Of a stretch of DNA of 7,832 bases, positions 5,584 to 7,832 are shown piece after piece (within the stretch, counting starts at the first letter, position 1; every line of letters starts with the position of its first letter). Source of the stretch: CS2-K091 sp035527155. Lineage in GTDB: Bacteria; Planctomycetota; Phycisphaerae; Sedimentisphaerales; Anaerobacaceae. The stretch spans positions 1 to 7,832 of the forward strand of contig DATLBB010000166.1 in the NCBI GenBank assembly GCA_035527155.1. The letters are read 5' to 3'. The translations under genes were made by a program, and so were the position numbers. The notes under the pieces are model-generated. The model made no database searches. It saw only the letters and a list, made by a program, of their open reading frames with translations, and had not been told where the DNA came from.

Positions 5584-7103
5584 TATATTACGTCCTTTCC
5601 TTCTTGCGGTTCTGTAAATGTAATTTTAAATGTTGTTCCATCGCTTCTATCAAGCTCGATAGCGCCCCCAAGCTGCCCTGTTAACATATTGACCAATTGC
5701 AGACCTAATGATTCGGCCTTTCGGAAGTCCATAGCTTTCGGCAAGCCGACACCGTTGTCACTGACAATCAGCGTGAACTGATTATCCTTGTCGGAGTGAA
5801 ATTCGATGCGGATTTGGCCTTCTTTCCCCGCCGGGAAGGCGTGTTTTAGAGAATTGGAAACAAGCTCACTGATAATCAAGCCACAAGGAATGGCCGTATC
5901 TATGCCCAGTGAAACCTCAGCTGCCTCTATCTTCAGGGCAATGGCGTCCGAACTGACTTCGTACAAACGAAACAAATAAGTTGTCAGGCTTCGTATATAG
6001 TCGGCAAAGTCAATCTTCACGAGGTCTTTGGATTGATACAACTTTTCGTGGATGAGCGCCATTGTTCTTATGCGGTTTTGGCTTTGCTTCAACATCTCAA
6101 GCATCGGCTTATCCCGGATATATTCGGACTGGAGCTTGAACAGACTGGAAATCACCTGCAAATTGTTTTTGACTCGATGGTGAATTTCGCTTACGAGTAC
6201 CTCTTTGTCTTTGAGCGAAGCCTTTAGTTCCTCCTCGGTCTTCTTTCGTTTGGTGATGTCCTGTCCTATGGTGAGTAAGCCTATAACGTTTCCGCTGTTA
6301 TCTTTGAGGGTCTTGTCATACCATTCTATCAACCGCTGTTTTCCGTCCTTTGTGACGATGGGGTTTACGTTGCCTCTTGTCTGAATGTCCGACAGAGCTT
6401 TTTTGAACACTTCTCTTGTTCTGTCATAATCGCATTCGGGAAGGAACGTTGTGAACCAGTCTTTTCCCTTTACCTCCTCCAAACAGTAGCCGGACAACTC
6501 CTCCATATAGGGGTTAAAGCTAACAATCCTGCCTTCGGTGTCCAGTACAAGTACGATTGCCTGCGCAGTATTGATCAGGTTCTGGGAAAAGTCGCGCTCT
6601 CTTTTCAGCGCCTCCTCTGTCCGCTTTCGTTCGGTGATGTCTCGCCATATTCCCTGAATTAAGTCTTTTCCCTTAATGTGAATAACCTTGGCACTTATCA
6701 GGACATCGCGTATCTCTCCATGTTTTGTCTTGTGTTTTGCCTCAAAAGTATCCATTCCTTCCCTGATGATTTTCTCGATGTGCTTCGTAATTTCCTCGGC
6801 AGACTCGTCGGCCTCAATATCGGACAGCCTGAGCCTTTGGAACTCTTTGCGGCTATAGCCGAGGTTTTGGTATGCCTTATTGTTAAACTCTACCATTTCC
6901 TTTGTCTCTGCGTCACAGATAACAACCGCGTCTGCCGCTTGCTCGAAGATAGCGTGGTATCGCTCTTCACTCTCGCGGAGGGCCTCCTCGGCCTTCTTGA
7001 GCACGGAGATATCCTGGCTCCCGCGTTTTAATTTCGCCTTCCGTGGCTGCGTGGCTCGTCCCTCTGCAAGGGGTTCTTTCTCGGTTTTTCTGGAATCATC
7101 CAT
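5583..7103 (-). CDS. PAS-PAS-HisKA_2 sensor histidine kinase
   Basis: This 506-residue soluble protein has a basic, polar N-terminus (1-32), a short coiled linker, a first PAS domain (about 43-160, ending IWRDITERKR), a second PAS domain (about 168-288, ending IGQDITKRKK), and a HisKA_2-type dimerisation domain with EIHHRVKNNLQVISSL (307-322). By family comparison the phospho-site is H309. The HATPase follows with N417 (SELVSNSLKHAF), D449 (SDNGVGLP) and a G2-like LGLQLV (466-471). The set is complete, so an active kinase sensing an internal signal such as a small ligand, redox state or light through PAS is likely. HisKA_2 kinases often signal to free-standing receivers; the receiver of the next gene is a candidate partner. 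It is the first gene of the two-gene operon. The ATG at 7103 has only a weak ribosome site. The frame stays open up to 7184, where an ATT codon lies behind a strong AAGGA, so the protein may be 27 residues longer. Confidence 0.92.
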   Translation of the reverse strand: MDDSRKTEKEPLAEGRATQPRKAKLKRGSQDISVLKKAEEALRESEERYHAIFEQAADAVVICDAETKEMVEFNNKAYQNLGYSRKEFQRLRLSDIEADESAEEITKHIEKIIREGMDTFEAKHKTKHGEIRDVLISAKVIHIKGKDLIQGIWRDITERKRTEEALKRERDFSQNLINTAQAIVLVLDTEGRIVSFNPYMEELSGYCLEEVKGKDWFTTFLPECDYDRTREVFKKALSDIQTRGNVNPIVTKDGKQRLIEWYDKTLKDNSGNVIGLLTIGQDITKRKKTEEELKASLKDKEVLVSEIHHRVKNNLQVISSLFKLQSEYIRDKPMLEMLKQSQNRIRTMALIHEKLYQSKDLVKIDFADYIRSLTTYLFRLYEVSSDAIALKIEAAEVSLGIDTAIPCGLIISELVSNSLKHAFPAGKEGQIRIEFHSDKDNQFTLIVSDNGVGLPKAMDFRKAESLGLQLVNMLTGQLGGAIELDRSDGTTFKITFTEPQEGKDVI

Positions 7104-7189
7104 CGGCAGATATTCCCGGGTTGACTTTCTATTAACAGCTTGTTTTTCCGCATCAAAGTGTGATTGCCACTCAGAGCCGGCAATTTAAG

Positions 7190-7194
7190 TCCTT
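7190..7194 (-). promoter_or_regulatory. Strong Shine-Dalgarno site upstream of a possible ATT start of the kinase
   Basis: AAGGA on the minus strand lies five bases before an ATT codon (7184-7182) that directly follows an in-frame TAA and opens the kinase frame, 81 bases upstream of the ATG at 7103. The annotated ATG has no comparably good site, only GGGA ten bases away. Confidence 0.4.
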
Positions 7195-7225
7195 CAACTA
7201 CCGGCTTCCGTAGTCTGAATCAGCA

Positions 7226-7254
7226 ATTGTGCATCCTCTGGTGCGAATAGTCAA
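7226..7254 (-). promoter_or_regulatory. Sigma-70-type promoter of the kinase operon
   Basis: On the minus strand: -35 TTGACT (7254-7249, five of six), a 17-base spacer, and -10 CACAAT (7231-7226, four of six). Transcription would start near 7219, giving a leader of about 115 bases to the ATG at 7103, or about 35 bases to the ATT at 7184. Confidence 0.6.
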
Positions 7255-7310
7255 GAACTATTTTTTGGGGCCTGGCCCTCAAAAGCTGCTCGGCTTGGAC
7301 AGAAAAGGCA

Positions 7311-7339
7311 TTGATTTAACCACCCATATATGTTATAAT
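7311..7339 (+). promoter_or_regulatory. Sigma-70-type promoter of the dockerin-like gene
   Basis: -35 TTGATT (7311-7316, four of six), a 17-base spacer, and a perfect -10 TATAAT (7334-7339). Transcription would start near 7346, so the leader is about 155 bases and includes two hairpins. Confidence 0.75.
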
Positions 7340-7351
7340 GGGCAAAATTAA

Positions 7352-7369
7352 CGTAATCGATTGATTACG
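7352..7369 (+). promoter_or_regulatory. Perfect dyad at the predicted 5' end of the dockerin-like mRNA
   Basis: CGTAATC (7352-7358) and GATTACG (7363-7369) are perfect 7-base arms around GATT. The dyad begins about six bases after the predicted +1. It could be a protective 5' stem-loop in the RNA or a DNA operator placed to block the promoter. Confidence 0.55.
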
Positions 7370-7413
7370 ACCTTAAGGCCCACAAGGATGAAGCCGCCCT
7401 ATTTCTTGGTTTC

Positions 7414-7447
7414 GCACCTGTGCCTGCGTTTCCCTGCAGGCAGGTGC
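7414..7447 (+). repeat. GC-rich inverted repeat in the leader of the dockerin-like gene
   Basis: GCACCT-GT-GCCTGC (7414-7427) pairs with GCAGGCAGGTGC (7436-7447), 12 pairs with a two-base bulge, around GTTTCCCT. No T run follows, so it is not a typical terminator. It ends 54 bases before the ATG. It may be a regulatory leader hairpin or a palindromic repeat insert. Confidence 0.6.
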
Positions 7448-7485
7448 AGGCAAGAAAGCAGGGGGGGTGAGCCAAGACATCAGTG

Positions 7486-7493
7486 AGGAAGGA
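7486..7493 (+). promoter_or_regulatory. Shine-Dalgarno site of the dockerin-like gene
   Basis: AGGAAGGA lies eight bases before the ATG at 7502, which fixes this start. Confidence 0.85.
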
Positions 7494-7501
7494 CATAAAA
7501 G

Positions 7502-7832
7502 ATGCTCAGAACTTTGAAACTTTTGTTGCTATTGCTGGTTTTGATAGCATTTTTGGGCGGTTCACCCTGGGAGTCCCTACAGACGACAGAAGCCCAGTTT
7601 AATCTCGCAGGCGATTTGGATGGTGACCAGAGGGTTGATTTCAAAGACCTTCGGATTCTTGTCCAACAGTGGCTGGACCCATGGTGCGTGGTCTCTGACT
7701 GTGTGTCTGACTTAGACGGCATCGATGGGGTAAATATGCTTGATTACGCCGTTTTGGCGGGGAACTGGCAGCAAGGGCAGCAGGTAGTGATAAACGAGAT
7801 TCACTATGACCCCGATGTCAAGACGGAGTTAG
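7502..7832 (+). CDS. Secreted dockerin-like / lamin-tail-type protein, 5' part (3' partial)
   Basis: The gene starts at ATG 7502 and runs off the window after 110 codons. Residues 1-31 are a signal peptide: MLRTLK, a leucine-rich core, and a likely cut near TTEAQ. Residues 38-89 are a dockerin-like pair of EF-hand loops: DLDGDQRVDFKDL (D38, D40, D42, D46, D49) with QQWLDP, and DLDGIDGVNMLDY (D70, D72, N78, D81) with LAGNW. Two cysteines (C62, C67) lie between the loops. From residue 95 the stretch VVINEIHYDP is the typical opening of a lamin-tail domain, often found in planctomycete secreted proteins with CotH-like or fibronectin modules. A dockerin at the N-terminus directly after the signal peptide is a planctomycete habit and need not mean a cellulosome; cohesin partners are not seen here. 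Export to the surface or medium with calcium binding is likely; the main function lies beyond the window. Confidence 0.85.
   Translation, partial: MLRTLKLLLLLLVLIAFLGGSPWESLQTTEAQFNLAGDLDGDQRVDFKDLRILVQQWLDPWCVVSDCVSDLDGIDGVNMLDYAVLAGNWQQGQQVVINEIHYDPDVKTEL

Larger units (their letters stand above)
7104..7501. other. Divergent regulatory region between the kinase operon and the dockerin-like gene
   Basis: These 398 bases hold no convincing separate gene. They contain the kinase promoter (7226-7254, minus), a strong AAGGA and possible ATT start (7182-7194, minus), the promoter of the last gene (7311-7339, plus), and two hairpins in its leader (7352-7369, 7414-7447). A compact GC-rich dyad GGGC-CTG-GCCC also lies near 7268-7278, between the two promoters, and could be an operator half or chance. 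Confidence 0.6.

Noticed and set aside
7341..7400. Possible cyclic-di-GMP-I (GEMM) riboswitch, from GGGCAAA followed by a stem and GGCC
   Set aside because: Only the first few bases fit. The GCAAAGCC block, the GNRA-like loop and the tetraloop receptor are missing.
7502..7832. Cellulosome component
   Set aside because: A dockerin-like pair alone is widespread in planctomycete secreted proteins; no cohesin or glycoside hydrolase domain is visible.

Overview
The window looks like a chromosomal contig from a member of the Planctomycetota, most likely of the Phycisphaerae/Sedimentisphaerales type. This is inferred from gene style, not from a marker gene. The signs are a secreted beta-helix protein ending in the DMGAYEF signature followed by cysteine-rich HYR repeats, a DUF4190 membrane protein with a pseudopilin-like tail and an (H-X9-)DG-type C-terminus, and a short secreted protein with a dockerin-like double EF-hand running into a lamin-tail-like domain. 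Base composition is moderate and Shine-Dalgarno sites are clear for most genes.

Layout, left to right. (1) 2-1240 (+) is the 3' end of a large secreted surface protein: end of a beta-helix, a PKD/REJ-like domain, two nearly identical 79-residue HYR repeats and a terminal all-beta domain. It is closed by a perfect intrinsic terminator at 1266-1313. (2) 1336-2061 (-) is the DUF4190/pseudopilin-like membrane protein, convergent with gene 1, with its own strong promoter. (3) 2222-2846 (+) is an MNT/HEPN (MntA/HepT) toxin-antitoxin pair. The nucleotidyltransferase antitoxin is intact and its promoter predicts a leaderless mRNA. The HEPN toxin frame is full length but broken by one in-frame amber codon at 2643, upstream of its catalytic RX4HXY motif. 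An inverted repeat and an intrinsic terminator follow. (4) 3160-3945 (+) is a small, very divergent flagellin-like protein with only the D0/D1 parts, preceded by a possible sigma-54 site. (5) 3967-4024 is a palindromic intergenic repeat of a dispersed kind. (6) 7103 down to 4105 (-) is a two-gene signalling operon: a PAS-PAS-HisKA_2 histidine kinase, then, overlapping by one base (TAATG), a REC-PAS-HisKA_3 kinase. (7) 7104-7501 is a divergent regulatory region with one promoter for the kinases and one for the last gene. (8) 7502 to the window end (+) is the start of a secreted dockerin-like/lamin-tail protein whose 155-base leader holds two hairpins.

How the parts may work together (inference): the two soluble kinases probably form a phosphorelay, with the HisKA_2 kinase able to feed the receiver domain that sits at the front of the second kinase. 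No DNA-binding output regulator is encoded here, so the partner must lie elsewhere. The MNT/HEPN pair looks like a decaying or recoded defence/toxin-antitoxin module. The flagellin-like gene stands alone, with no other flagellar gene in view. I see no CRISPR array, tRNA, rRNA, transposase or integrase.
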